Shown here: piece by piece, positions 6,675 through 13,377 of the stretch
Position numbering within the stretch: the stretch's first letter is position 1
Layout: every line of letters starts with the position of its first letter
NCBI GenBank assembly: GCA_002378845.1
Contig: DFRY01000070.1
Coordinates: 62,371 to 84,765 of the forward strand
Length of the DNA: 22,395 nucleotides
From: Ruminococcaceae bacterium UBA3451
Lineage (GTDB): Bacteria; Bacillota; Clostridia; Oscillospirales; Acutalibacteraceae
Reading direction: 5' to 3'
Notes under the pieces: generated by a model
What the model saw: only the letters and a program-made list of their open reading frames with translations
Database searches by the model: none
What the model was told of the DNA's origin: nothing
Position numbers and translations under genes: made by a program

Positions 6675-7337
6675 ATGAAGCAGAATATGCCCATTACGAA
6701 AGAGAAGATCATAGCTGCATCATGGGAATTGTTGCGAGGGAAAGGAATTGAAAACTTCACGATGCGGAAACTGGCGGAACAGCTGGATATTAAGGCCGCC
6801 TCTTTGTACTGGCACTTTAAAAGCAAGCAACATATTTTTCAGGTTCTGGCCGAAGAAGTGGCAAAGCATATTTTATTGGCCGAACGAGATGACGGTGACT
6901 GGAAAGAACAGTTATTCCAGTTCGGAGTGAATATGCGGAAACAATTACAGGCATACCCCTGTTCTGCACAGCTCCTGATGCAGACCATGCCATCGGCTCC
7001 GGAATATGTTGCGCTTTTTGAACACATGCTTGTTGTCGTTGACAAGCTGTCTCTCAAAGATAAGGATAAATTCTCTTCCATCGCATGTTTCATGGATTAT
7101 ATATTAGCATTTGAATTGGATGCTTATGAACGGAATAAAGTCCGTCTGGAAATTACGCAGGATATCGAAAACAAGGAGCAGAAATCCTATCTGAATCTTA
7201 GTATTTATAAACGGGACAGCAGTTTTAAAATTTTGCACCGCATGCATTTCAATGGAATGTTCAAGAATATGGGTTCTGACGATATGTTTGAAACCGGGCT
7301 TAAAATTATTATCTTAGGAATAGAACAATTGACTTGA
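6675..7337 (+). CDS. TetR/AcrR-family transcriptional repressor, 220 aa
   Basis: Residues about 7-55 are the TetR_N helix-turn-helix. The frame reads ITKEKIIAASWELLRGKGIE, then FTMRKLAEQLDIKAASLYWH, with the typical LYWHFKSKQ recognition end. The C-terminal half is an all-helical ligand/dimer domain of the tetracycline-repressor type length. I start it at ATG 6675, 9 nt after GGAG; the in-frame TTG at 6660 overlaps that site. Three copies of CTAAC-N3-GTTAG, at its own promoter, the SDR promoter and the exporter promoter, indicate a local regulon of efflux plus enzymes. An inducer probably is, or resembles, the exported compound. Operator assignment is inference from position and repetition; the protein family is secure. 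Confidence 0.9.
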   Translation: MKQNMPITKEKIIAASWELLRGKGIENFTMRKLAEQLDIKAASLYWHFKSKQHIFQVLAEEVAKHILLAERDDGDWKEQLFQFGVNMRKQLQAYPCSAQLLMQTMPSAPEYVALFEHMLVVVDKLSLKDKDKFSSIACFMDYILAFELDAYERNKVRLEITQDIENKEQKSYLNLSIYKRDSSFKILHRMHFNGMFKNMGSDDMFETGLKIIILGIEQLT

Positions 7338-7528
7338 AAATAATCAGATAAGAGAAAGGCCCGCGCCCAGCGCGGCAGTTAAAGCCGTAACTTCAAAAGA
7401 CAATCCACTATGTAAATCCGACAATGCGAATATGATACCTGATACTTTCTTTTTATGTAATACGACTTTTATTTGCAGCCTAGCCGTTCTTCATTGGCAA
7501 ACCTGCATGGTTTACTATGTTTCACTAT

Positions 7529-7586
7529 ACCAACAAGCAAAAGGTCGATTTCCGCTTTAACGGAAACCGACCTTTTGCTTGTTGGT
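7529..7586. repeat. 58-nt near-perfect palindrome (26-bp arms)
   Basis: The left arm (7529-7554, beginning ACCAACAAGCAAAAGGTCG) and right arm (7561-7586) are complementary at 25 of 26 positions, with a 6-nt loop CTTTAA. The one exception can be a G-T pair in one of the two strands. No T-run follows on either strand, so it is not a standard terminator. It may be a small non-autonomous repeat, a processed RNA hairpin, or a boundary scar. Confidence 0.9.
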
Positions 7587-7717
7587 GGCAGCGCCCCCAA
7601 AACATGTAAAGATTGCTACAAGTGTGACAGTGACATAATACATCTTAGAAATGGGCAATATTAGAAGTACTCTGAGCTAAACCAGTGTCCTTCTAACATA
7701 CAGGCAAAGACTTAATT

Positions 7718-7754
7718 AAAAAATTACTGCCGGAATTTCCAGCAGTAATTTTTT
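7718..7754 (-). terminator. Terminator of the holin-like gene
   Basis: A 13-bp perfect stem (7718-7730 with 7742-7754) with an 11-nt loop lies directly after the TAA at 7758-7760 and ends in a minus-strand T-run. The symmetric A/T flanks make it usable in both directions. Confidence 0.9.
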
Positions 7755-7757
7755 TAA

Positions 7758-8168
7758 TTATTGTACTGTCTTTTCGTTGGATGGTTGATCTGAAATGGTC
7801 GCGTTATTAATGGTTACATTAGCCGCTTTAGTAGTTCCTTTGGAAAATGAATTATTACTACCCTCAGCGGAATCTATTTTACTAATCCCATTTCCAGCGT
7901 TTTGAAGTGATTTTATTAAATCAAAAATATAGTTGCTACCTCTACTTATAATTATTCCGGTTAACACATTACCTACAAAAGGCACGGCAGTTACGATCCC
8001 TAGCATCGAAAATATATCAACATTATAAATTAGAGTAACTATAATTCCTATTATAATTGCTAAAAACATTTGCCATTGAAATTTTCCGGAAACAATAAAG
8101 GTCCTTGCGTATGTGATTAGTCCTTCTACAATAACAGCCATTAGGATAAGAGAAATAAATTGAGACAT
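7758..8168 (-). CDS. Small holin-like membrane protein, 136 aa, function unknown
   Basis: Three hydrophobic segments are visible: about residues 4-22 (ISLILMAVIVEGLITYA), 33-50 (FLAIIIGIIVTLIYNV), and 54-75 (MLGIVTAVPFVGNVLTGIII). A polar Ser/Thr/Asn/Lys-rich tail of about 45 residues follows. The size and hairpin-like topology resemble phage-type holins, and short proteins with a similar VGNVLTGIIxSRGSNY segment are familiar to me from clostridial genomes, but I cannot name the family. GAAGGA precedes ATG 8168. It follows the response regulator gene after a 96-nt gap on the same strand and ends at a strong terminator, so the two probably share a transcript. No endolysin or other phage gene is nearby, so a lysis role is not supported. 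Membrane location is likely; function is open. Confidence 0.7.
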   Translation of the reverse strand: MSQFISLILMAVIVEGLITYARTFIVSGKFQWQMFLAIIIGIIVTLIYNVDIFSMLGIVTAVPFVGNVLTGIIISRGSNYIFDLIKSLQNAGNGISKIDSAEGSNNSFSKGTTKAANVTINNATISDQPSNEKTVQ

Positions 8169-8264
8169 AAAAATCCTTCTTTCATTATAATTTTAAAAGG
8201 TGTATTGATAGCCCTAGTAATATTAATCCCTCCTTTGCTAAGTACGCACTTACTTTTTTTAAAG

Positions 8265-8939
8265 TTAAGTTGGGTATACCAAAATATATCCCTTTCCCGC
8301 AATCGAATTGATTTCAATTAATCTGCCTGTTGCATTAAAAACCTTTTTTCTAATGTTGCTGATGTGAACCATAATTGTTTGGCTATTTGATTGTTCGGGA
8401 TATCCCCATACATTTTGATTGATATCATCAAAGGGGATTAATATATTGGGCGACGATGCTAGCAAACTAATGAGGTTAAACTCAGTCGGTGTTAGTTCAA
8501 TTATAATTCCGTCAACCATCACAGTTCTTTTAATACAATCAATTTTCATGTGTGGCAGTATTATCTGGCATAAAGGTCGTTTGCATCTTCGTAAGAGCAT
8601 GCGGATGCGAGCTAAAAATTCTTCCTGAGGACACGATTTTAATATATAGTCCTCTGCTATTCCAAGCCCATTTATGACGGCTTCATCTCCGTCATAATAG
8701 GTATAGAAAGCAATTAATATTTGAAATTTATTTCTTATGAGTTCCGCGCACTCCAATCCTTTTATATCCGGAAGACATATATCCAACAGGATTAAATCGA
8801 CCTTGTTTTGCTCAAGAATTCGAAAGGCTTCGACACCTGATCGTGCCCAAAGGATCCCGTAACCCTGCTTAGTTAACGTCTGCTGGACATACTGAATATC
8901 TGACAAGTTAAAATCAATCAGAAGTATCGTTGCTAGCAT
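8265..8939 (-). CDS. Orphan OmpR/PhoB-type response regulator, 224 aa, atypical receiver
   Basis: An N-terminal receiver domain (about residues 1-118) is followed by a winged-helix DNA-binding domain (about 128-224). Phospho-acceptor Asp53 is in LILLDICLPD. The conserved Lys is present (YILKSC, not the usual KPF). The acidic pair normally found near residue 9-10 is reduced to a single Asp (LLIDFN), which may weaken Mg2+ binding and phosphorylation. The output domain shows the typical LTPTEFNLISLLAS and VHISNIRKKV, with GKGYIL at the wing. GGAGGG precedes ATG 8939. No histidine kinase gene is in the window. It is divergent from the 9199 gene across a 259-nt region containing a 14-bp palindrome, so it may control that gene pair, the downstream membrane protein, or both. 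Confidence 0.88.
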   Translation of the reverse strand: MLATILLIDFNLSDIQYVQQTLTKQGYGILWARSGVEAFRILEQNKVDLILLDICLPDIKGLECAELIRNKFQILIAFYTYYDGDEAVINGLGIAEDYILKSCPQEEFLARIRMLLRRCKRPLCQIILPHMKIDCIKRTVMVDGIIIELTPTEFNLISLLASSPNILIPFDDINQNVWGYPEQSNSQTIMVHISNIRKKVFNATGRLIEINSIAGKGYILVYPT

Positions 8940-9198
8940 ATTATCCCTCCAAAATCACATTTTTTTAATTGTTTTTTCATTCTGAATTTTTGAAGTAAAG
9001 ATTTGTTAAGGATTATTTCATAATGATAACCTGTTGCTTTTATTTTAAAGACTATATTTATATGTATTATAATTCTTATTAGAAAAAATAATATCAATAA
9101 AAATTAAGGTAATCCAAAGAATTTTAATTTTTTGAATGTTCATACTTCACATGTAAGTTGTGCACAACTACAAAAATCAAAAATTTCGGAGGTAAAAA
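8940..9198. promoter_or_regulatory. Divergent intergenic region with a 14-bp palindrome
   Basis: This is a very AT-rich regulatory region between the response regulator and the 248-aa protein. AGTTGTGCACAACT (9156-9169) is a perfect palindrome 30 nt before the ATG at 9199. A possible plus-strand -10 TATAAT is at 9068-9073, with only a poor -35 about 17 nt upstream. The palindrome is a candidate operator. OmpR-type proteins normally bind direct repeats, so another dimeric repressor is also possible. Confidence 0.45.
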
Positions 9199-9945
9199 AT
9201 GTCTGTATTAAAAACTCTTATTCAGTCCGTTGATTCCACACCACAGGTGGAAGAAGCCATCAAAGAGAATTTAGCTACACTGGTTGAATTAGCAGAATCA
9301 AAATCACAGATTTTTGAAAGTGAAATAAAACAAGATTTAAAAAGTGGGAAAGCAACGGACGATTTAACAATTCCGATTACAAAGGTCACTGCAAAAAAGA
9401 TTGAATACCGTGCAGTAACAAAAACTTCCACAAGTGATTTTGCGAAAGAAGTCTGCAATTCACTCCAAAAGATATTCAGTGGAGATGGCACGATTTTAAC
9501 CGGTTTGGGCGATATGATTACGGAAGGGCTCGACACAGTTATGGGTGCCGGAGAAGGGGAGGAATCCGAATGCCGAAGCTATTATGTTGTTGCAGAATAT
9601 CCCGCAATTGTTCGGTATGATCTTGCCTTCTGGGGCCGAACTATAAAGGCAAAAGCATTACAGCAGCATATCAGCAAAGCTATCGCATGTGTTGCCTACA
9701 AATCCGCAGTAGATATCTCTAAACTAAAATTCAATGATTTTCTGACGCTTTACGGTCCGGTTCTTAACAGAGCTTATGGAAGCGACCAGAGAAAAATTGA
9801 CGCCATGGTTGATAATGCAAAAAAGATATATGGCAAATTTATTGATGACAGTAGTTCTTCAAATAAGGTTCAATTAAAAAATGTTCGTACTCCGAATTTC
9901 CAGGTATACGCAAAAAATATGCCCGCAACAGAAGGTGACTTCTAA
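9199..9945 (+). CDS. Protein of unknown function, 248 aa, paired with an arginase-fold protein
   Basis: ATG 9199 follows GGAGGT at good spacing. I recognise no family. Residues 1-50 look helical and charged. Residues about 92-118 (GDGTILTGLGDMITEGLDTV) form a glycine-rich amphipathic or weakly hydrophobic stretch. A central part (about 126-150, YYVVAEYPAIVRYDLAFWG) looks like beta strands, and the C-terminus is helical, then polar. There is no signal peptide and no clear TM helix, so a soluble or peripherally bound protein is likely. It is followed after 74 nt by the ureohydrolase-like gene, with an RNA hairpin between them, so the two are probably co-transcribed. The AT-rich composition suggests horizontal acquisition. 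Confidence 0.75.
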   Translation: MSVLKTLIQSVDSTPQVEEAIKENLATLVELAESKSQIFESEIKQDLKSGKATDDLTIPITKVTAKKIEYRAVTKTSTSDFAKEVCNSLQKIFSGDGTILTGLGDMITEGLDTVMGAGEGEESECRSYYVVAEYPAIVRYDLAFWGRTIKAKALQQHISKAIACVAYKSAVDISKLKFNDFLTLYGPVLNRAYGSDQRKIDAMVDNAKKIYGKFIDDSSSSNKVQLKNVRTPNFQVYAKNMPATEGDF

Positions 9946-9976
9946 TCTGAATTAATATAAACAAACACTAAAAATT

Positions 9977-10006
9977 CAAGGCATTGGTTCATCAGCCAAT
10001 GCCTTG
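9977..10006 (+). promoter_or_regulatory. Intercistronic hairpin before the arginase-like gene
   Basis: An 11-bp perfect stem (CAAGGCATTGG at 9977-9987 with 9996-10006) and 8-nt loop end exactly where the GGAAGGAG ribosome binding site begins. No T-run follows, so it is not a terminator. It may protect or process the mRNA, or set the expression ratio of the two genes. Confidence 0.6.
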
Positions 10007-10019
10007 GAAGGAGAATCTT

Positions 10020-10802
10020 ATGTTAAATAAAATTTTTTTTACAATTGATAACGATAAATTTACCACTTTGAAAACAGCAAAAGGAAATGCAAATGCATTA
10101 AATGCGTTTACCGAAATTAATCTTCAAGCTTATTTTCATCGACCTGAACCATTTGCGAATATAACTTATAAGTTGTCAGATGAAGATGAGATGAACAGTA
10201 TACTTCATAATAATGCTACCACTAAAAATAGAGATAATCGTATGCTTTCCGTTATCCAGACAAATCTTGCTCATCATTTATCTTATTATCTATCCGAGCT
10301 GGCTCTTAGCAAATATGGTGGTGATCTGGTTGTTTTGAACTTCGACCAGCATACAGATTACTCCCCCTCACAAAATCCTAAAATAGGATGTCATAACTGG
10401 GGGCTTTTTTCCGTTCAAAGGCAGCGCACTTATATTAGTTGGTTTTGTAAGCAAGATAATTATGTAAATTATATCATACGGTCTCCAGAAATCAGTCAAA
10501 ATTCCCCTTCCTCACTCACATTTGACCTGTTGAGAAGATATCTTGATGGGAAAAGAATATATCTCACCATCGACCTTGATGTATTAAGGGGAGCTAATCG
10601 AACAACCTACCCTGAAGGCCTTGTTGTATTTAATGAATTAACAACAGTCATCCTCGATCTTATAGATCATTTTGAAAATAATATAATCGCAGTCGACATC
10701 ATCGGTCTACCTGCAATACCTGGCTTCGCCACGGATATTTTTAAAGGATACCTTAATGATATTAATAAGCTTATCACCCTTTTTAATGATCATATGCATT
10801 AA
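10020..10802 (+). CDS. Divergent arginase/agmatinase (ureohydrolase)-fold metalloprotein, 260 aa
   Basis: The metal-binding pattern of the ureohydrolase superfamily is visible. NFDQHTD (Asp109, His111, Asp113) matches the DAHAD block. His86 lies exactly 23 residues before Asp109, as the first metal His does in arginase. TIDLDVL (Asp185, Asp187) matches the SFDxDxxDP block, but the final DP is absent. GCHNWG (His125) falls where arginase has GNLHG with its catalytic His. Residues about 203-232 (VVFNELTTVILDLIDHFENN, then IIAVDIIGLPAIPG) match the C-terminal helix and LDLVEVNP strand. A binuclear Mn2+ amidinohydrolase-type site is therefore plausible, but the substrate-binding loops differ and the substrate is unknown. 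The protein is short for the family, which is usually about 300 aa. I start it at ATG 10020 after GGAAGGAG; an upstream in-frame start at 9984 lies inside the hairpin. Confidence 0.75.
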   Translation: MLNKIFFTIDNDKFTTLKTAKGNANALNAFTEINLQAYFHRPEPFANITYKLSDEDEMNSILHNNATTKNRDNRMLSVIQTNLAHHLSYYLSELALSKYGGDLVVLNFDQHTDYSPSQNPKIGCHNWGLFSVQRQRTYISWFCKQDNYVNYIIRSPEISQNSPSSLTFDLLRRYLDGKRIYLTIDLDVLRGANRTTYPEGLVVFNELTTVILDLIDHFENNIIAVDIIGLPAIPGFATDIFKGYLNDINKLITLFNDHMH

Positions 10803-10976
10803 ATTCAAAAAGCTTTTCTTTCCCCCACAAAGAGAAAAGTAGTGCATCATTAATCACTTTGTCCTCTTTCAAAAAGGAAACCGGGTTAACCTGGTATCAT
10901 CACCCCGCCTCACACGCATAACATGTGGCCATTAGCTAAAACCCAGGACACTGAATTCAATCGGGGCCCTTTTTCT

Positions 10977-11018
10977 ACCGCACCAAATAACCGTTGGGTT
11001 GTTTGATGCGGTTTGCTT
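10977..11018 (+). terminator. Probable terminator after the arginase-like gene
   Basis: A 16-bp stem with one mismatch and one G-U pair (10977-10992 with 10997-11012, arm ACCGCACCAAATAACC) and a 4-nt loop is followed by TTTGCTTTA. The T-tract is interrupted, so termination may be partial. It separates the AT-rich module from the carbohydrate locus. Confidence 0.6.
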
Positions 11019-11050
11019 TAATAAGCTGGGAGTTTTATAGCAGGGAAGGA

Positions 11051-11094
11051 TTGACAAAAAGAAAAGATAAGGTATAATGTAACTGTATAGTTAC
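11051..11094 (+). promoter_or_regulatory. Sigma-A promoter with overlapping operator-like palindrome, carbohydrate operon
   Basis: TTGACA (11051-11056), a 16-nt spacer and TATAAT (11073-11078) give consensus hexamers. GTAACT-GTAT-AGTTAC (11079-11094) is a perfect inverted repeat right at the expected transcription start. It would block initiation if bound by a repressor. Confidence 0.8.
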
Positions 11095-11154
11095 TTGCGT
11101 GTTTTTTTGTTTTCCATACAGCAGTTGAACTATTTATGTAAGTATACGTCTTTA

Positions 11155-11175
11155 ATATAAATAACTAGTTATATA
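11155..11175. promoter_or_regulatory. Palindromic element, copy 1 (upstream of the DUF2264 gene)
   Basis: This holds the perfect 12-bp palindrome ATAACTAGTTAT (11161-11172) inside a 21-bp AT-rich element. The element recurs with one change at 13301-13321, before the phosphohexomutase gene. It lies in the leader, about 165 nt before ATG 11339. The half-site TAACT is shared with the palindrome at 11079-11094, though the spacing differs. Confidence 0.65.
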
Positions 11176-11338
11176 TTTAATTGCATATGTGTATTTTTTT
11201 ACATAGCGTCTAACATTGATGATACCTCCGCTGTACCATCATCCGTTATAAGACGAGCGAAGTTAGCGGAAGAGAATCTTTTTATTTGGCCAATTGTGAA
11301 CTAATTAATATAAATTTTATATCGAAAGGGCGATTTAG

Positions 11339-13243
11339 ATGAACACATTTTGCATGGAAATTATGGAAAACACAATGAAGACACGGCAAGATTTAGTCGA
11401 TGTGTTTCTGCAAATCTGCAGACCGCTGAAGGAACATTACAGCCGTTTCGGCAGTATGCTTTACCTAGGGAACACAGGAGTAAATTACGGGGAAAAACCG
11501 TCACGAATGGAAGGCTTTGCTCGCGTTTTATGGGGACTCGGCCCGCTTCTTGCCGGTGATAATTCCACCCTGCCCAAAGCAACGCAGACGGAAATAGAGG
11601 ATTGGCTGGAGCTATACCGTACCGGTTTAATCAGCGGAACAGACCCGAAAAGTCCTGAATATTGGGGCGATGTAGTCGATTATGACCAGAAAATGGTGGA
11701 AATGGCGCCAATTGCCGTTGCGCTAAGCATTGCGCCGGATAAGCTGTGGGAGCCACTAACAACAGTGCAGCAAACAAATATACACACATGGTTGAAACAA
11801 ATTAATGACAAAGCCGTGTGGGATAATAACTGGCGTCTTTTCCGGGTTTTAGTGAATTCCATGTTTCGTTTGAGAGGGCTTCCTTTTTCCAAAGAAAAGT
11901 TGGAAGATGATTTGCAGTTTATTGAAAACAGCTATATTGGTGACGGCTGGTATTTTGACGGCAACCTCGGCCAGATGGATTATTACGTTCCGTTTGCTAT
12001 TCAATTTTATGCATTGATTTACGCAAAGCTGATGAAAGAATTCGACCCAGAGCGTGCAAGTCGTTTTGAAGCACGGGCGGCTAGCTTTGCAAAGGATTTT
12101 CTTTGCTGGTTTGCAACAGACGGCTCGGAAATTCCGTTTGGTCGCAGCCTGACATATCGCTTTGCACACAGTGCGTTTTTCTCTGCGTTGGCGTATGACA
12201 GAAACGAAGCGCTGCCCTGGGGGGAAGTGAAAAGTGTGGTAATGGGAAACCTGCGAACCTGGCTTTCCAGACCGATTTTTGACGCGGAGGGAATTCTGAC
12301 CATCGGTTACGGCTATCCAAACCTTATTATGAGCGAGCGCTATAACGGTCCGGGTTCACCTTACTGGGCGTTGAAACTTTTCTTGTTTTTGGCGCTGGAT
12401 GAGAAACATCCATTTTGGAAAGCGGAAGAAAAAGTTCCGAAACTTCCGTTCCAGGTCTTACAGGAAAAGAACCATATGCTGATTTCCCGTAATGTAGATG
12501 GGGCACATGTAATGGCTTTTGTTGCAGGACAGCATTGTCACAACCATGGAAACTGTGCTGCAAAATATGAAAAGTTCGTTTATTCCAACCGATTTGGATT
12601 CAGCGTTTCCCGCGGGAACGCGCTGGAAGACGGTGCATTCGACAATACATTGGCGGTTTCTCCGGCAGGAGAGAATTTTTACCGCATGCGCTACGGTGCC
12701 GAAGCCTTCGCTGTTACAGAAGATTATACCTACACAAAATATAAAATTTCTTCTCGGGTTCGGATTGAAAGCTACATTGTACCATTTATGCCGTGGCATG
12801 TCCGTATCCATGTGATACACAATGAGGAGGCGGTGGATATTGCGGATGGCGCGTTTTCCGTTAGCACCCAACCGGAATTTACCGTAGTTCCAGGCAGAGG
12901 TAGCGGGTGGTACAGCGAGGAACAGGTGATTCGTACGGAACAATCTTTATTTGCCGCATTTCCATGGGGAACAAGTGGAATAGTAAGCCAAAATAGTGGA
13001 GTATTTGAATTGGTGGACGCATTCGCAAACACAAATCTGTTTTTTAACTCTACCGTTATCCCCACCTTTAAAGCGCAGCTTCAACCCGGCCGCCATGTAA
13101 TAATAACTGCCATACTGGGTGATGTGTCAGAACAAGCAGATAAGTTCAGGGGAAACCCACCCCTAGTGAAGGATTTTGGGGAACGAGTCCAAATCACGTA
13201 CGGCGAAGTACAAAAGGAAATTGTATACAAGAAAAACGAATGA
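11339..13243 (+). CDS. DUF2264-family protein, probable intracellular glycoside-active enzyme, 634 aa
   Basis: The N-terminal about 380 residues look like an alpha-toroid with the DUF2264 signature SRMEGFARVLWGLGPLLAG (55-73), WDNNWRLFRV (161-170), and GDGWYFDGNLGQMDYYVPFA (201-220). The C-terminal about 230 residues look beta-rich (HCHNHGNC, then strands), as in (alpha/alpha)6-barrel plus beta-sandwich enzymes. The length fits the family (about 600-660). No signal peptide is present, so it works in the cytoplasm. Members are usually found in polysaccharide-utilisation loci and are thought to be hydrolases or lyases; I cannot give a CAZy family or substrate with certainty. ATG 11339 follows AAAGGG. 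The gene opens the locus with the phosphohexomutase and GH94-like genes, suggesting it trims an imported oligosaccharide before phosphorolysis. Confidence 0.8.
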   Translation: MNTFCMEIMENTMKTRQDLVDVFLQICRPLKEHYSRFGSMLYLGNTGVNYGEKPSRMEGFARVLWGLGPLLAGDNSTLPKATQTEIEDWLELYRTGLISGTDPKSPEYWGDVVDYDQKMVEMAPIAVALSIAPDKLWEPLTTVQQTNIHTWLKQINDKAVWDNNWRLFRVLVNSMFRLRGLPFSKEKLEDDLQFIENSYIGDGWYFDGNLGQMDYYVPFAIQFYALIYAKLMKEFDPERASRFEARAASFAKDFLCWFATDGSEIPFGRSLTYRFAHSAFFSALAYDRNEALPWGEVKSVVMGNLRTWLSRPIFDAEGILTIGYGYPNLIMSERYNGPGSPYWALKLFLFLALDEKHPFWKAEEKVPKLPFQVLQEKNHMLISRNVDGAHVMAFVAGQHCHNHGNCAAKYEKFVYSNRFGFSVSRGNALEDGAFDNTLAVSPAGENFYRMRYGAEAFAVTEDYTYTKYKISSRVRIESYIVPFMPWHVRIHVIHNEEAVDIADGAFSVSTQPEFTVVPGRGSGWYSEEQVIRTEQSLFAAFPWGTSGIVSQNSGVFELVDAFANTNLFFNSTVIPTFKAQLQPGRHVIITAILGDVSEQADKFRGNPPLVKDFGERVQITYGEVQKEIVYKKNE

Positions 13244-13300
13244 TAAGAAATCTGATTGGCGTGTACAGTCAACCATGGTCTAGGAGAAAAAAATCCAGAT

Positions 13301-13321
13301 ATATAAATAACTGGTTATATA
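13301..13321. promoter_or_regulatory. Palindromic element, copy 2 (upstream of the phosphohexomutase gene)
   Basis: A 21-bp element identical to 11155-11175 except for one base in the centre, giving ATAACTGGTTAT at 13307-13318. It sits in the 134-nt gap between the DUF2264 and mutase genes. The repetition outside coding sequence argues for a binding site of one regulator. No good sigma-A promoter is visible beside it. Confidence 0.7.
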
Positions 13322-13377
13322 CCAATCAAACATGAGATCGACGGAGTAATTAAGAAAACATAGGGGGAAAACTTTAG

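Larger units (their letters stand above)
7338..7757. other. Gene-free stretch with hairpins
   Basis: No convincing gene is seen here. The stretch holds a GC-rich 6-bp hairpin just after tetR (CCGCGC/GCGCGG, 7361-7375, no T-tract), the long palindrome at 7529-7586, and the minus-strand terminator at 7718-7754. An open frame at 7473-7664 only exists by reading through the palindrome. The base composition shifts here from the mixed composition of the efflux module to the AT-rich next region. Confidence 0.6.
10803..11338. other. 536-nt gene-free region: terminator, promoter and long leader
   Basis: No gene is seen. The near-palindrome ACCGGGTTAACCTGGT (10880-10895) has one mismatched pair. The terminator-like hairpin, the promoter and two palindromes are listed separately. 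The leader from about 11085 to 11338 (about 255 nt) could fold: TCCGCT and AGCGGA (near 11230 and 11270) flank a smaller GATGAT/ATCATC pairing. No known riboswitch is recognised. Confidence 0.6.

Noticed and set aside
7529..7586. Integron attC site
   Set aside because: The flanks do not fit the GTTRRRY and RYYYAAC core sites, and there is no integron integrase or cassette array in the window.
7473..7664. A 63-codon plus-strand open frame
   Set aside because: It reads straight through both arms of the 58-nt palindrome and has no ribosome binding site or recognisable domain.
11361..13272. Several 60-160 codon open frames antisense to or out of frame with the DUF2264 gene
   Set aside because: They lie within a long gene with clear family motifs and have no ribosome binding sites or domains. 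The same applies to shadows over the exporter, mutase, phosphorylase and regulator genes.
13251..13300. A separate sigma-A promoter for the phosphohexomutase gene
   Set aside because: TTGGCG near 13255 has no acceptable -10 at 16-18 nt, and TATAAA near 13304 has no -35. Readthrough from the promoter at 11051-11078 is more likely.
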